Shown: one piece after another, positions 51,396 to 60,866 of the stretch | Layout of the letters: each line of letters opens with the position of its first letter | Position numbering within the stretch: the first letter of the stretch is position 1 | Assembly: GCF_029846235.1 (NCBI RefSeq) | Contig: NZ_JARVWP010000012.1 | Location: 124,001-188,000, forward strand | Source: Bradyrhizobium sp. CER78 | GTDB taxonomy: Bacteria; Pseudomonadota; Alphaproteobacteria; Rhizobiales; Xanthobacteraceae | DNA: 64,000 nt | Reading direction: 5' to 3' | Notes under the pieces: model-generated | The model's input: only the letters and a program-made list of their open reading frames with translations | Told to the model about the DNA's origin: nothing | The model's database searches: none | Position numbers and translations under genes: made by a program

Positions 51396-53948
51396 TCAGT
51401 AACGCGCAGAGATAACCAGATACGCGGCGCGTCCCGGCGCCTCGAGCACGAACGGTGCTGCGCTCTGGTACAGCGCGTCGTAGTAGCGCTTGTCGAAGAT
51501 GTTGTTGACGAACAGCTTCATGGTCCAGTGCTTGTCGATCTTTGCCTCGGCAAACGCGTCGAAGCGCCAGTAGCTCGGGATCGAGGTGCCCTGGTTGGCG
51601 GCAAGGAAGGTGCCGCCATAGACCTTGGAGCGATACACCGCCTGCCCGCCCAGCTCCCACATGTCGGTGAGCTGGTACTTGGTCAGCATGCTGAACGACT
51701 GATGTGCCACGTTAGCGAGCGGCAAGCCGACGTTCGAGGTGTACAGAGTCGTGTTCGCAGGCGGAATATTCGATTTGGTCACTTCCGACTGCATGAGCAC
51801 GAGGCCGCCGAACACGCTCCACTTGTCGGTGATCTTGCCGCCCACTCCGAGATCGATGCCGCGGATGCGATAAGCCGCGCCGGCGCTGATGCAGGAGACG
51901 CTTCCGGTCGTACCAGCTGGATAGGGACATGCGGCGGTTGCGGTCGCCGCGGTGACGTTCATGGATTCGCGCGCGTTTTCCTTCTCGGTCTGGAACAGCG
52001 CCGCCGTCACCAGCAAATGGCGATCGAACAACTCCCACTTGGTGCCGACTTCAATCGCCTTGTTCTTTTCCGGCCCGAATATCTGGCTTGGATTGCCATT
52101 GAGAACCGGCGCGAGACCACCATACTGAATGCTCGAGCCGTCAAACTCCGCGCCGACCGGGTTGGATGACGTGGCATAGGCGGCATAGACGCTCCCGTTC
52201 GGCAACGGCTTGAGTGTCAGACCGAGGTTGAAGTTCGGCATGCCATAGTCTTGCTGCTGCTGACCGAAGACGTTGGCGACACCATTGACCGTACCATAGC
52301 CGGTGGTCTTGATGTTGTAATCGTCATAGCGGACGCCGCCGTTGAGGATCACGAGATCGTTGTAGTTGGCGCTGTCCATGACATAGACACTCTTGGTGTC
52401 GATGGTGAGTTTGGTTGGCAGCCCGGACAGTCCCGACGGAATCGGGAACGGAATGTTGGTGTATTGCGGATTGAACACGCTGACGCCAGCGAGCGATCCG
52501 CCGCCGTTGAAACCGCCAGGCAGCGCTTCCGAGTTCAGACCAAGATACTTGTCGATCGAGGACCTTTCGTTGTCATACTCGAATCCGGCAAGCGCCGTGT
52601 GCTTGAAGCCGGCGCCGTCGTTGAACTTGTAGGTTGCCTCGGTCTGGTTGGCGAACACGTCCGTGACCTGGAAACGGCTCTGCGGATTCGTGGTCAGCGT
52701 CGAGGCCGAAAGCGGCGTGGCCAGCACCGGCGATTCCGGCAGCGTGCCGACGTAGTTCTGGGTCGAGCGCGATTCCCGGATCTTGTTGCTGATCACGAGG
52801 TCCGGCGTGACCTGCACCTCGGCGTTGATCGTGCCGATGTCCTGCCCGGTCCTGAAGAAGTCGCGGTTGACGAAGCCGTAGAAATTGTTGCGGTTGACGC
52901 CGAAATCCGGGAACGGGCCGCCGGCCGTGCTCGCGGTGCTCGGCCGGTAGTAGGGCACGCCGAAATCCGGGATACCGGTGAGCTCGGTGTGGATGTAGTT
53001 GCCGGTGATCTTCACCGCATCGACCGGCTTCCATGTTCCGGCGACGAACGCGCCATCGCGATTGTCGGTGACATAGCTGCGGCCGGCGACGCCGGCATCC
53101 TGGAACAGGCCGCCGGCGCGGATCGCCAGCGTCGGGCTGATCACCTGGTTGACATCGAGCGTCACCCGCTTGGTGCGATCGGTGCCGAACGAGGTGTCCA
53201 TGTTGTAGAAGCTGTTCTCCGTCGTCGCCTGCTTGGTGACGATGTTGATCGCGCCGCCGGTTGTGCCGCGGCCTGCGAAGGACGAGCCCGGGCCGCGCAG
53301 GATCTCGACCTGCTCGGTGAAGAAGTTCTCGCGGACGCTGACGCCGGCGTCGCGCACACCGTCGATGAAGATGTCGTTGCGGGCGTCGAAGCCGCGGATG
53401 AAGAAGCGGTCGCCGAACGCGTTGCCGCCCTCGCCCGTGCCGAGCGTCACGCCGGCCGTCGACAGGATCGCCGACTTCAGCGAGGTCGCGTTCTTGTCCT
53501 CGAGCACGTCCTTGGTCAGCACCGTGACCGACTTCGGCGTGTTCAGGATCGGCTCGGGATACTTCCCGGATGCCTGGAGACGGTCGCCCTTGTACGGCGC
53601 GGCCGGATCCGCGTAGCGATCGCGGTCGGCGGGAAGACCGCCGGCATTGGGAAACGGCACCGGCGCCTGCTGGGCCTGCTGATTGCTGCGGCGCGCGGCG
53701 CGGCGCAGCGCGTTGCGGGCGCGAACCTGGTCCGATGTGGGCTTTGAGGAGACGGGCCGCGGGCGCGCGACCGGGGCATCGACATTCACCGGCGGCAGAT
53801 TGGTCTGCTGCGCTTCGGCCCCCGAAAACGACGCCACCGCGATCAGGCTCGCGACGGCGGAGACCTTTGCGGCGGAATAACCCGTATCGTCAGCCGAACC
53901 GATCGCCGCTTCGAAGCGCAGCGATCTCGGCGCCTTCACATTGCTCAT
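51396..53948 (-). CDS. TonB-dependent siderophore receptor
   Basis: 850 residues from the ATG at 53948. A hydrophobic leader is followed by a Pro/Arg-rich spacer, the plug (PILNTPKSVTVLTKDVLEDK, then FFIRGFDARNDIFIDGVRDA, EILRGPGSSFAGRGTTGGAI) and the beta barrel, ending in the aromatic-terminated strand AAYLVISARY. The nearest types are catecholate receptors of the Fiu/FhuA kind; the ligand is unknown. It is the first gene of the iron operon, and its promoter region holds repeated TTCTAA half-sites. Confidence 0.92.
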   Translation of the reverse strand: MSNVKAPRSLRFEAAIGSADDTGYSAAKVSAVASLIAVASFSGAEAQQTNLPPVNVDAPVARPRPVSSKPTSDQVRARNALRRAARRSNQQAQQAPVPFPNAGGLPADRDRYADPAAPYKGDRLQASGKYPEPILNTPKSVTVLTKDVLEDKNATSLKSAILSTAGVTLGTGEGGNAFGDRFFIRGFDARNDIFIDGVRDAGVSVRENFFTEQVEILRGPGSSFAGRGTTGGAINIVTKQATTENSFYNMDTSFGTDRTKRVTLDVNQVISPTLAIRAGGLFQDAGVAGRSYVTDNRDGAFVAGTWKPVDAVKITGNYIHTELTGIPDFGVPYYRPSTASTAGGPFPDFGVNRNNFYGFVNRDFFRTGQDIGTINAEVQVTPDLVISNKIRESRSTQNYVGTLPESPVLATPLSASTLTTNPQSRFQVTDVFANQTEATYKFNDGAGFKHTALAGFEYDNERSSIDKYLGLNSEALPGGFNGGGSLAGVSVFNPQYTNIPFPIPSGLSGLPTKLTIDTKSVYVMDSANYNDLVILNGGVRYDDYNIKTTGYGTVNGVANVFGQQQQDYGMPNFNLGLTLKPLPNGSVYAAYATSSNPVGAEFDGSSIQYGGLAPVLNGNPSQIFGPEKNKAIEVGTKWELFDRHLLVTAALFQTEKENARESMNVTAATATAACPYPAGTTGSVSCISAGAAYRIRGIDLGVGGKITDKWSVFGGLVLMQSEVTKSNIPPANTTLYTSNVGLPLANVAHQSFSMLTKYQLTDMWELGGQAVYRSKVYGGTFLAANQGTSIPSYWRFDAFAEAKIDKHWTMKLFVNNIFDKRYYDALYQSAAPFVLEAPGRAAYLVISARY

Positions 53949-54085
53949 TGTCTTGCACGCCCCCAGAAAGCAAATTCGTCGCGAAATCACCTGCGATGAA
54001 CTGTCTCCTCCGGTTATCGAGCGTGAGCTTTTTTATCAATGCGATCAGCACCACAGTTTGCTTGAATCGCCCCAGTTCAAAGGGA

Positions 54086-54149
54086 TTCTAATCTACGGTT
54101 TGAAATCGTTCTAAACTCTAGTTTTTAAGCGTTCTAATGACCGTTCTAA
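54086..54149. promoter_or_regulatory. Iron-control-like half-site array
   Basis: TTCTAA occurs at 54086-54091, 54109-54114, 54132-54137 and 54144-54149, always the same orientation. Spacings between starts are 23, 23 and 12 bp. On the opposite strand these read TTAGAA, the half-site of the rhizobial Irr/ICE element. They lie 140-200 bp upstream of the receptor ATG in an AT-rich tract. The gap 53949-54163 has no gene. Confidence 0.55.
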
Positions 54150-54163
54150 ATTGCTGCCGACAA

Positions 54164-54403
54164 TCACTCGGCGCTTGGCGGCTTCATCAGCGAAAACAGC
54201 TCGTCGATGGTCCGCTGCGCGACCTGCCGCACCTGGTCGCTGTTCTCGAGGCCGGCGATATTGACGCCGTTGACGACCGCTTTGATCTCATCGCGGAAGT
54301 CGGTGAGAAAGCGCAGCGGATCACGCTGCTCGTTGGCGACGCGCGCGATCAATCCGGTGACCAGGATCTGGCAAGCCATCATGCGTCCGTTCAACTCATC
54401 CAT
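54164..54403 (-). CDS. Small helical protein of unknown function
   Basis: 79 residues from the ATG at 54403, chosen because GAGGG lies 5 bp upstream; upstream ATGs lack this. It is almost wholly helical (MACQILVTGLIARVANEQRD, then FLTDFRDEIKAVVNGVNIAG, then VRQVAQRTIDELFSLMKPPS). It lies in the same direction as, and upstream of, the iron operon but before the half-sites, so it may be separate. Confidence 0.6.
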   Translation of the reverse strand: MDELNGRMMACQILVTGLIARVANEQRDPLRFLTDFRDEIKAVVNGVNIAGLENSDQVRQVAQRTIDELFSLMKPPSAE

Positions 54404-54531
54404 CGCGGCCCTCATCCTTTCGCATCGTCGCTGCGCGATATGAACGACATCCCGCGGCGTTTCAACCGCGTCGCGCAAACCGCAAGCTGATGAAGGGATC
54501 GAGCGCAGGAGTGCGCGCGACGCGACGCGCG

Positions 54532-54993
54532 CTATTTCGCGGCGATGGGCTCGGCGCCCTCGCCGAGCGCCTTGATGCGATCCTTGACCTCGCGAAGCGT
54601 GGCGAGGCCACTCTCGACATGCTTGTCCGATACGTCACGCAGCACGTCGCCGGCGATCGCATCGCGCAGACTGTCAAGATCGTCGACGAGGCGGCGCCCG
54701 GTCCTGGTCAGGAATAGACGATTGGCGCGGCGATCCCTGGGGTCGGGACGGCGTTCGAGCAAGCCATGCTCGACAAGCCGGTCAAGCAGCCGCACCAGCG
54801 AGATCGGCTGCAATTCGAGCACATCGGCAAGATCGACCTGGGATAGTCCTTCCTGCTCGCGCAGGCGGAAGAGCACGATCCATTGGGCGCGCGTGGTGCC
54901 TCGCGCCTTGGCGCGATGATCGATATAATTGCGCAGCAGCCTGGAACTCTCGACGAGCTGCGCAATGAATTGGCGTTTGAGATCGAGCGACAT
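54532..54993 (-). CDS. MarR-family transcriptional regulator
   Basis: 153 residues. Winged helix core WIVLFRLREQEGLSQVDLAD, VLELQPISLVRLLDRLVEHG, then the wing LLERRPDPRDRRANRLFLTR, which is the D-x-R-x-N/A-x-R-x-x-x-L-T MarR signature. It is divergent from the RND adaptor gene at 55176 and likely represses it and itself. A palindrome lies between the two genes. Ligand unknown, probably a phenolic or drug. Confidence 0.92.
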   Translation of the reverse strand: MSLDLKRQFIAQLVESSRLLRNYIDHRAKARGTTRAQWIVLFRLREQEGLSQVDLADVLELQPISLVRLLDRLVEHGLLERRPDPRDRRANRLFLTRTGRRLVDDLDSLRDAIAGDVLRDVSDKHVESGLATLREVKDRIKALGEGAEPIAAK

Positions 54994-55042
54994 AGGGGTC
55001 CTCGGTGCGTTTCACAGCCGGAATGTTTCTGCTCGTTTCTGA

Positions 55043-55066
55043 CCTAAACCTTTCCAAATGTTTAGG
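55043..55066. promoter_or_regulatory. Candidate MarR operator
   Basis: CCTAAAC (55043-55049) and GTTTAGG (55060-55066) form a perfect 7-bp inverted repeat with a 10-bp spacer; allowing the spacer, 10 of 12 pairs match. It lies 50 bp upstream of the MarR start and 110 bp upstream of the adaptor start. A second small palindrome TGTGTTTACACA is at 55082-55093. Confidence 0.6.
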
Positions 55067-55175
55067 ATTCTCAAGCCTTGGTGTGTTTACACATTAAGTG
55101 CACGCATATTATATCCGCAAGCTCTGTGAACCGTTTCGATCACCCTTTATTGTTACGTCGAACCCAAGAGTCCGC

Positions 55176-56348
55176 ATGTCAAAGTCACGCACCATCGGTT
55201 GGGTTTTAGTGATCGCTGCGGTTGGCGCGGCTGGTTATTTCGGCTGGCAAAAATACTCCGACAACAAGCTGGCGGCCGAGGCCGCGCAGAAGCGTGCCGC
55301 CCAGCAGCGCCCCGCCGTTCCGGTCAATATCTCGCCGGTCGAGAAGGCCGACTTCCCGGTCTACCTGACCGGTCTCGGCACGGTGCAGGCGTTCAACACC
55401 GTCCAGGTCCGCACACGGGTCGACGGCCAGATCACCAAGGTCGCTTTCAAGGAAGGCCAGTTCGTCAAGGCGGGCGACACGCTGGTTGAGATCGATCCGC
55501 GGCCCTATCAGGCGACGCTCGACCAGGCCAAGGCCAAGAAGGCCCAGGACGAGGCCAACCTCGCCAACGCCAATCTCGATCTGCAGCGCTACACCAAGCT
55601 CGGCGAGTTCGCGACGCGCCAGCAGCTCGACACCCAGCGCTCCACCGTGGCCCAGCTCACGGCGCAGATCACCGCCGACGACGCCGCGATCTTCAACGCG
55701 CAGACCCAGGTCGACTACGCCACCGTGAAGTCGCCGATCGACGGCATCGTCGGCCTGCGACTGGTCGATATCGGCAACATCGTCAACGCCTCGGCCCAGA
55801 CCGGCATCGTGACGATCACCCAGATCGAGCCGATCACCGTGATCTTCACCGCGCCGGAAGACCAGCTGCCCGATATCAAGGCGGCATTGGCCGTGGCGCC
55901 GCCCAAGACCATTGCCCTGACCACCGACGGCAAACGGGTGCTGTCGACCGGAACCCTGGCGCTGATCAACAATCAGGTCGACACCACAAGCGGGACTGTC
56001 CGGCTGAAGGCGGTGTTTGATAACAAGGACCATGCGCTGTGGCCGGGCCAGTCGGTCTCGACCCGGCTCCTGGTCCGGACATTGAAGGATGCCACCGTCG
56101 TGCCGGATGACGCGGTGCAGCATGGCACCGAGGGCCTCTACGCGTATTCAGTCAATCAGGAGAACAAGGCCGAGCTTCGCAAGCTCAAGGTCAGCCAGTC
56201 GATCGACGGCAAATCGGTGATCGAAGAAGGCCTGTCGCCGGGACAGCAGGTGATCACCGCGGGCCAATACAAGGTCTCGCCGGGAACCCTGGTGACGACG
56301 GCGGTGGCGAGCTCGGACCAGTCCCAGTCGAAGGTTACGCAGGAATGA
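55176..56348 (+). CDS. RND efflux periplasmic adaptor (MdtA-like)
   Basis: 390 residues from the ATG at 55176. An uncleaved N-terminal transmembrane anchor (GWVLVIAAVGAAGYFGW) is followed by the biotinyl-lipoyl, hairpin and beta-barrel domains (VQVRTRVDGQITKVAFKEGQ, then VEIDPRPYQATLDQAKAKKA, VDYATVKSPIDGIVGLRLVD). It links the RND pump to an outer-membrane channel. It overlaps the pump by 4 bp. Upstream in-frame residues (from 55098) look non-coding. Confidence 0.93.
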   Translation: MSKSRTIGWVLVIAAVGAAGYFGWQKYSDNKLAAEAAQKRAAQQRPAVPVNISPVEKADFPVYLTGLGTVQAFNTVQVRTRVDGQITKVAFKEGQFVKAGDTLVEIDPRPYQATLDQAKAKKAQDEANLANANLDLQRYTKLGEFATRQQLDTQRSTVAQLTAQITADDAAIFNAQTQVDYATVKSPIDGIVGLRLVDIGNIVNASAQTGIVTITQIEPITVIFTAPEDQLPDIKAALAVAPPKTIALTTDGKRVLSTGTLALINNQVDTTSGTVRLKAVFDNKDHALWPGQSVSTRLLVRTLKDATVVPDDAVQHGTEGLYAYSVNQENKAELRKLKVSQSIDGKSVIEEGLSPGQQVITAGQYKVSPGTLVTTAVASSDQSQSKVTQE

Positions 56349-59300
56349 GCGACGGAATATCCGCACCATTCATTCGCTTCCCCATCGGCACCTCGCTGCT
56401 GATGGCCGGCATCCTGTTTGTCGGCCTCGTCGCCTACCCCCTGCTTCCAGTGGCGCCGCTGCCGCAAGTCGACTTCCCGACCATCCAGATCACCGCGTCG
56501 CTGCCGGGCGGCAGCCCGGAGACCATGGCAAGTTCGGTCGCCCAGCCGCTGGAGCGCCAGTTCGCGCAGATCCCCGGCATCGCGCAGATGACCTCGACGA
56601 GTTATCTCGGCACGGCATCGGTCACGATCCAGTTCGACCTCAACCGCTCGATCGACGGCGCCGCCAATGACGTGCAGGCCGCCATCAATGCCGCCAGCGG
56701 CCAGTTGCCGAAGAACCTTCCCTCGCCGCCGACCTATCGTAAGGTCAATCCGGCGGACGCGCCGATCATGCTGCTGTCGGCCACCTCGGACACGCTGCCG
56801 CTGACGACGGTCAGCGATTCCGTCGACGCGCAGCTTGCCCAGCAGATCAGCCAGATCTCCGGCGTTGCGCAGGTCATCATCGGCGGCCAGCAGAAGCCCT
56901 CGGTCCGCGTCCAGATCGACCCGGCCAAGCTGGTCGCGAAAGGCCTGTCGCTGGAGGATGTCCGCGCCGCGATCAACATCGCAACCGTCGACAGCCCGAA
57001 GGGCAATATCGACGGCGCCACCCGCGCCTACACCATCTATGCCAACGACCAGTTGCTCACGGCGGAGCCCTGGAACGACGTCATCATCGCGTACCGCAAT
57101 GGCGGGCCCTTGCGGATCCGCGACATCGGCCAGGCCGTGACCGGGCCGGAGGACGCCAAGCAGGCCGCCTGGGCCAACGGCAAGCGCGGCGTGTTCCTCG
57201 TCGTCTTCAAACAGCCCGGCGCCAACGTCATCGACACCGTCGACAAGATCAAGGCGGCGCTGCCGCGGCTGGTCGCGGCCATTCCGCCGGCGGTCAAGAT
57301 CGAGGTCATCTCCGACCGCACCACCACGATCCGCGCCGCGGTGGAGGACGTCCAGTTCACCCTCATGCTGACCATCTTCCTGGTCGTGATGGTGATCTTC
57401 GTCTTCCTGCGCAGCTTCTGGGCCACCGTGATCCCCGCCGTGACGGTGCCGCTGGCGCTGCTCGGCGCCTGCGCGCTGATGTGGATCTTCGGCTACACGC
57501 TCGACAATCTGTCGCTGATGGCGCTCACGATCGCGGTCGGCTTCGTGGTCGACGATGCCATCGTGATGCTGGAGAACATCAGCCGCTACATCGAGGAAGG
57601 CGAGCGGCCGATGGCGGCCGCCTTCAAGGGTTCCAAGGAAATCGGCTTCACTATCGTCTCGATCAGCATCTCGCTGGTCGCGGTGCTGATTCCGTTGCTG
57701 CTGATGGGCGGCATCATCGGCCGCCTGTTCCGCGAATTCGCTGTGGTGCTGGCGATGACCATCTTCGTCTCGATGTTCGTGTCGCTGACGCTGACCCCGA
57801 TGATGGCTTCGCGCTTCCTGCGCGCCCACAACGAGGAGCGGCACGGCCGTCTCTACAAGCTCAGCGAGCGCGGCTTCGACGCCATGCTGCGCGGCTATCA
57901 GAGCGGGCTCGACCTTGCACTGCGCTGGAAGTTCACCACCCTGATGATCTTCTTCGCGACGCTCGCGCTGTCGATCTACATGTTCGTCATCATCCCGAAG
58001 GGCTTCTTCCCGCAGCAGGACGTCGGCCTGATCACCGCGACCTCGGAAGCCAACCAGGACATCTCGTTCGCCGAGATGAAGGGGAAGCAGGAGCAGCTCA
58101 GCAAGATCGTCATGCAGGATCCCGGCGTGGCGACGGTGGCGATGGCGATCGGCGGCAGCGGCCGGGCCGGCAACAACGGCAACATGTTCATCACGCTCAA
58201 GCCGCTGAACGAGCGCGATGCCAACGCGCAGCAGATCATCGCCCGGCTGCGGCCGAAGCTGGAGAAGGTGCTCGGTGCCCGGCTGTTCATGCAGGCCGCG
58301 CAGGACGTCCGCCTCGGCGGTCGCCCGACCCGAACCCAGTTCGAGTTCACCTTGCAGGATGCCAACCTTGCCGAGCTGAACGAATGGGCGCCGAAGATCC
58401 TCGGCAAGATGCAGACGCTGCCGCAGCTGCGCGACGTCGCCACCGACCAGCAGACCAACGGCACCACCGTCGAGCTGAAGATCAACCGCGACACCGCCTC
58501 GCGCTATGGCATCCAGCCGCAGCTGATCGACGACACGCTCTATGACGCGTTCGGCCAGCGCCAGGTGACGCAGTACTTCACCCAGCTCAACAGCTACCAC
58601 GTCATTCTCGAGGTGCTGCCGGAGCTGCAGGGCTCGATCGATACGCTGAACAACATCTACATCAAGTCGCCGCTGACCGGCGAACAGGTGCCGCTGTCGA
58701 CCTTTGCGAAGTGGACCACCGTGCCGGTGCGGCCGCTGTCGATCAGCCACCAGGGCCAGTTCCCGGCGATCACCATCTCGTTCAACCTGGCGCAGGGTGT
58801 CGCGCTCGGCCAGGCGACCGAGGCAGTGCAGAAGGCCATGATCGACCTCGGCGCACCGCCGACCCTGAGCTCGAGCTTCCAGGGCACCGCGCAGGCATTC
58901 CAGCAATCGCTGTCGAGCGTGCCGCTGCTGATCCTGGCGGCGCTCGTGGTCGTCTACCTGATCCTGGGTATTCTCTACGAGAGCTACATCCACCCGATCA
59001 CCATTCTGTCGACGCTGCCCTCGGCCGGCGTCGGCGCGCTGGCGATCCTGATGGCCGCGGGCTTCGACTTCTCGCTGATCGCGCTGATCGGCATCATCCT
59101 GCTGATCGGCATCGTGAAGAAGAACGGCATCATGATGGTCGACTTCGCGATCGCCGCCGAGCGCGATCAGCACATGGAGCCGGTGGCGGCGATCCGTCAG
59201 GCCGCCCTGCTCCGCTTCCGCCCGATCATGATGACGACGATGGCCGCCATGCTCGGCGGCGTGCCGCTGATGCTCGGGACCGGCACCGGCTCCGAAATCC

Positions 59301-59491
59301 GCCAACCGCTCGGCTACGCTATGGTCGGCGGCCTGATCGTCAGCCAGGCGCTGACGCTGTTCACGACGCCGGTGGTTTATCTCTATCTCGACAGGCTCTC
59401 CAACGCGTTCGCGAACTGGGGCCGCTCGCCACGTGCCGGCCACGACGCCGACGATGGCGACGACCGATCGGTCAAGCAGGCCGCTGAGTGA
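56345..59491 (+). CDS. RND efflux pump (MdtB/MdtC-like)
   Basis: 1048 residues, full-length inner-membrane RND. Twelve transmembrane helices, two large periplasmic loops, and the proton-relay Asp residues in the fourth helix (VGFVVDDAIVMLENISRYIE). The C-terminal half begins at KFTTLMIFFATLALSIYMFV. It expels drugs, detergents or bile-like compounds using protons. The start is ATGA-coupled to the adaptor, and no outer-membrane channel gene follows, so it must share a TolC-type partner. Confidence 0.95.
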   Translation: MSDGISAPFIRFPIGTSLLMAGILFVGLVAYPLLPVAPLPQVDFPTIQITASLPGGSPETMASSVAQPLERQFAQIPGIAQMTSTSYLGTASVTIQFDLNRSIDGAANDVQAAINAASGQLPKNLPSPPTYRKVNPADAPIMLLSATSDTLPLTTVSDSVDAQLAQQISQISGVAQVIIGGQQKPSVRVQIDPAKLVAKGLSLEDVRAAINIATVDSPKGNIDGATRAYTIYANDQLLTAEPWNDVIIAYRNGGPLRIRDIGQAVTGPEDAKQAAWANGKRGVFLVVFKQPGANVIDTVDKIKAALPRLVAAIPPAVKIEVISDRTTTIRAAVEDVQFTLMLTIFLVVMVIFVFLRSFWATVIPAVTVPLALLGACALMWIFGYTLDNLSLMALTIAVGFVVDDAIVMLENISRYIEEGERPMAAAFKGSKEIGFTIVSISISLVAVLIPLLLMGGIIGRLFREFAVVLAMTIFVSMFVSLTLTPMMASRFLRAHNEERHGRLYKLSERGFDAMLRGYQSGLDLALRWKFTTLMIFFATLALSIYMFVIIPKGFFPQQDVGLITATSEANQDISFAEMKGKQEQLSKIVMQDPGVATVAMAIGGSGRAGNNGNMFITLKPLNERDANAQQIIARLRPKLEKVLGARLFMQAAQDVRLGGRPTRTQFEFTLQDANLAELNEWAPKILGKMQTLPQLRDVATDQQTNGTTVELKINRDTASRYGIQPQLIDDTLYDAFGQRQVTQYFTQLNSYHVILEVLPELQGSIDTLNNIYIKSPLTGEQVPLSTFAKWTTVPVRPLSISHQGQFPAITISFNLAQGVALGQATEAVQKAMIDLGAPPTLSSSFQGTAQAFQQSLSSVPLLILAALVVVYLILGILYESYIHPITILSTLPSAGVGALAILMAAGFDFSLIALIGIILLIGIVKKNGIMMVDFAIAAERDQHMEPVAAIRQAALLRFRPIMMTTMAAMLGGVPLMLGTGTGSEIRQPLGYAMVGGLIVSQALTLFTTPVVYLYLDRLSNAFANWGRSPRAGHDADDGDDRSVKQAAE

Positions 59492-59549
59492 CTTGACATT
59501 TGCCGCCATACCGGCACATCCGAAAGATGTTCATTTCGGAGCCGGTATC

Positions 59550-60107
59550 GTGAGGATTGTCGCAAAGTCGTTTTTCGTCCTGCTCACCGTGTTCGGCGCA
59601 GCCGGCTTCGGCCACGCCCAGACGCCGAAGGGCAAGACTACGCCCGCGCCGGTTCCGGCAGCTGCTCCCGCCGCGCCGCAAGGTGATGCATCCGGCAACA
59701 ATACCGGCTGGGTCGCGCGCTGCACCAGCGCGAGCCGCGACGCGCCGCTCGAATGCGCCATGGAGCAGACCGCTGTTCTCACCAAGACCGGCCAGCTCAT
59801 CGTGCTGGTCAACATCCGCGTTCCCGGCGACACCCGCACGCCGGTTGCGCTGATCCAGCTTCCGCTCGGCCTGAACCTGCCGGTCGGCGCCAAGCTGCAG
59901 GTCGACGAAGGCAAAGCGGTCGACGTGCCGATCCAGACCTGCGAGGCGCGCGGCTGCTACATCAACGCGCCGATCGCGCCCGATGTCCTGACCCAGCTTA
60001 AATCGGGCAAGCAGCTCAAGGTGTCGTTCCAGAATCTCGGCAAGGAAACCATCAGCATCCCGATGCCGCTCGGCGACTTCGCGACGGTGTACGACAAGAT
60101 CAAGTAG
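59550..60107 (+). CDS. Invasion-associated locus B (IalB) family protein
   Basis: 185 residues from a GTG at 59550 (CGGAG 8 bp upstream), which starts a Sec signal (KSFFVLLTVFGAAGFGHAQ). A Pro/Ala-rich linker is followed by WVARCTSASRDAPLECAMEQ, LIVLVNIRVPGDTRTPVALI and VPIQTCEARGCYINAPIAPD. The conserved paired Cys residues are IalB-like. It is a periplasmic or surface protein, first known from Bartonella invasion and widespread in rhizobia without a firm function. An ATG further upstream runs through the pump's 3' end. Confidence 0.88.
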   Translation: MRIVAKSFFVLLTVFGAAGFGHAQTPKGKTTPAPVPAAAPAAPQGDASGNNTGWVARCTSASRDAPLECAMEQTAVLTKTGQLIVLVNIRVPGDTRTPVALIQLPLGLNLPVGAKLQVDEGKAVDVPIQTCEARGCYINAPIAPDVLTQLKSGKQLKVSFQNLGKETISIPMPLGDFATVYDKIK

Positions 60108-60130
60108 CGCAGCAAAGATCGCCGCCTGCG

Positions 60131-60538
60131 CTATCGCTCGCGCTTGTAGAGGAACGCGTTGTCCGCCTGCGGCATGCCGATCGTCTTGTAGAAGCTCATC
60201 GAGTCCGGCGCCGACAGCAACAGGCACATCGATTCAGGCCCGGCGTGGCGCCGCGTTTCCGCGATCAGGCGCTTGCCGATGCCGTGCCCCTGATACGCTC
60301 GATCGACCGCAAGGTCCGACAAATAGCAGCAATAGGCGAAATCGGTCAGCGCGCGCGAGACGCCGACGAGCCGGTGCGCCTTTCGCGCCGTCACGATCAG
60401 GTTGGCATTGGCGATCATGCGCGCCATCCGCTCGGTATCCGCCAGCGGACGCCGCTCGCCGAGCCCCGACTGGCGCAACACCTCGATGAACTCGTCGACG
60501 CCGATCGACGCTTCACGGGCATAAACAATCTCGTCCAT
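60131..60538 (-). CDS. GNAT-family N-acetyltransferase
   Basis: 135 residues from the ATG at 60538. Acetyl-CoA loop DLAVDRAYQGHGIGKRLIAE (the Q/R-x-x-G-x-G/A motif reads Q-G-H-G-I-G), then a strand CLLLSAPDSMSFYKTIGM. Substrate unknown. It is convergent with IalB. The long upstream extension is rejected because it reads nonconserved sequence. Confidence 0.9.
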   Translation of the reverse strand: MDEIVYAREASIGVDEFIEVLRQSGLGERRPLADTERMARMIANANLIVTARKAHRLVGVSRALTDFAYCCYLSDLAVDRAYQGHGIGKRLIAETRRHAGPESMCLLLSAPDSMSFYKTIGMPQADNAFLYKRER

Positions 60539-60866
60539 CAGCTTAAACCTCTGTCGCAACAGGTCGCACCACGCGCGCGAGACCATGGTGGAATACGCTG
60601 CACCAATCCACCCTCGATGCTGTGGCGACGCAATCTGTGTCACGTCCGGCTCGCCATCGCGAGCAGACCGCAACGGGCAATCATCAGGATTTCAGAGGAT
60701 GGTCGGGGCCATTGAGACAGATTGGCCGGGGAACCTGGACCCTCTAGGACTCTCAGTCAAGACGGCCGAAAACCTTTCTGCGCCAATTAGTTATTATTTT
60801 TGAGCAACTTGCGAGTTGGGCGCTATATTCGAGGTGTTACTACAACCCGTTACGAGCAGTCCCAGC
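60539..60866. other. Gap with candidate integrase promoter
   Basis: This 328-bp gap between the acetyltransferase and the integrase has no supported gene; a 72-residue ORF (60585-60803) looks like chance. A promoter-like pair TTGAGC (60800-60805) and TATATT (60824-60829), 18 bp apart, precedes the integrase ATG. AT content rises here. No tRNA or clear attachment repeat is seen. Confidence 0.4.

Noticed and set aside
56156..59509. 1117-residue open frame antisense to the RND pump
   Set aside because: It mirrors the pump's codons in high-GC DNA, is Arg/His/Asp-rich with no domains and has no ribosome-binding site. The pump is fully conserved on the other strand.
60585..60803. 72-residue ORF between the acetyltransferase and integrase
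   Set aside because: Starts inside non-coding sequence, lacks a ribosome-binding site and any recognisable segment; it overlaps the candidate integrase promoter.
60816..60866. Longer integrase start at TTG 60816
   Set aside because: It overlaps the promoter-like -10 region, and the added residues do not resemble the family start. The ATG at 60867 is better.
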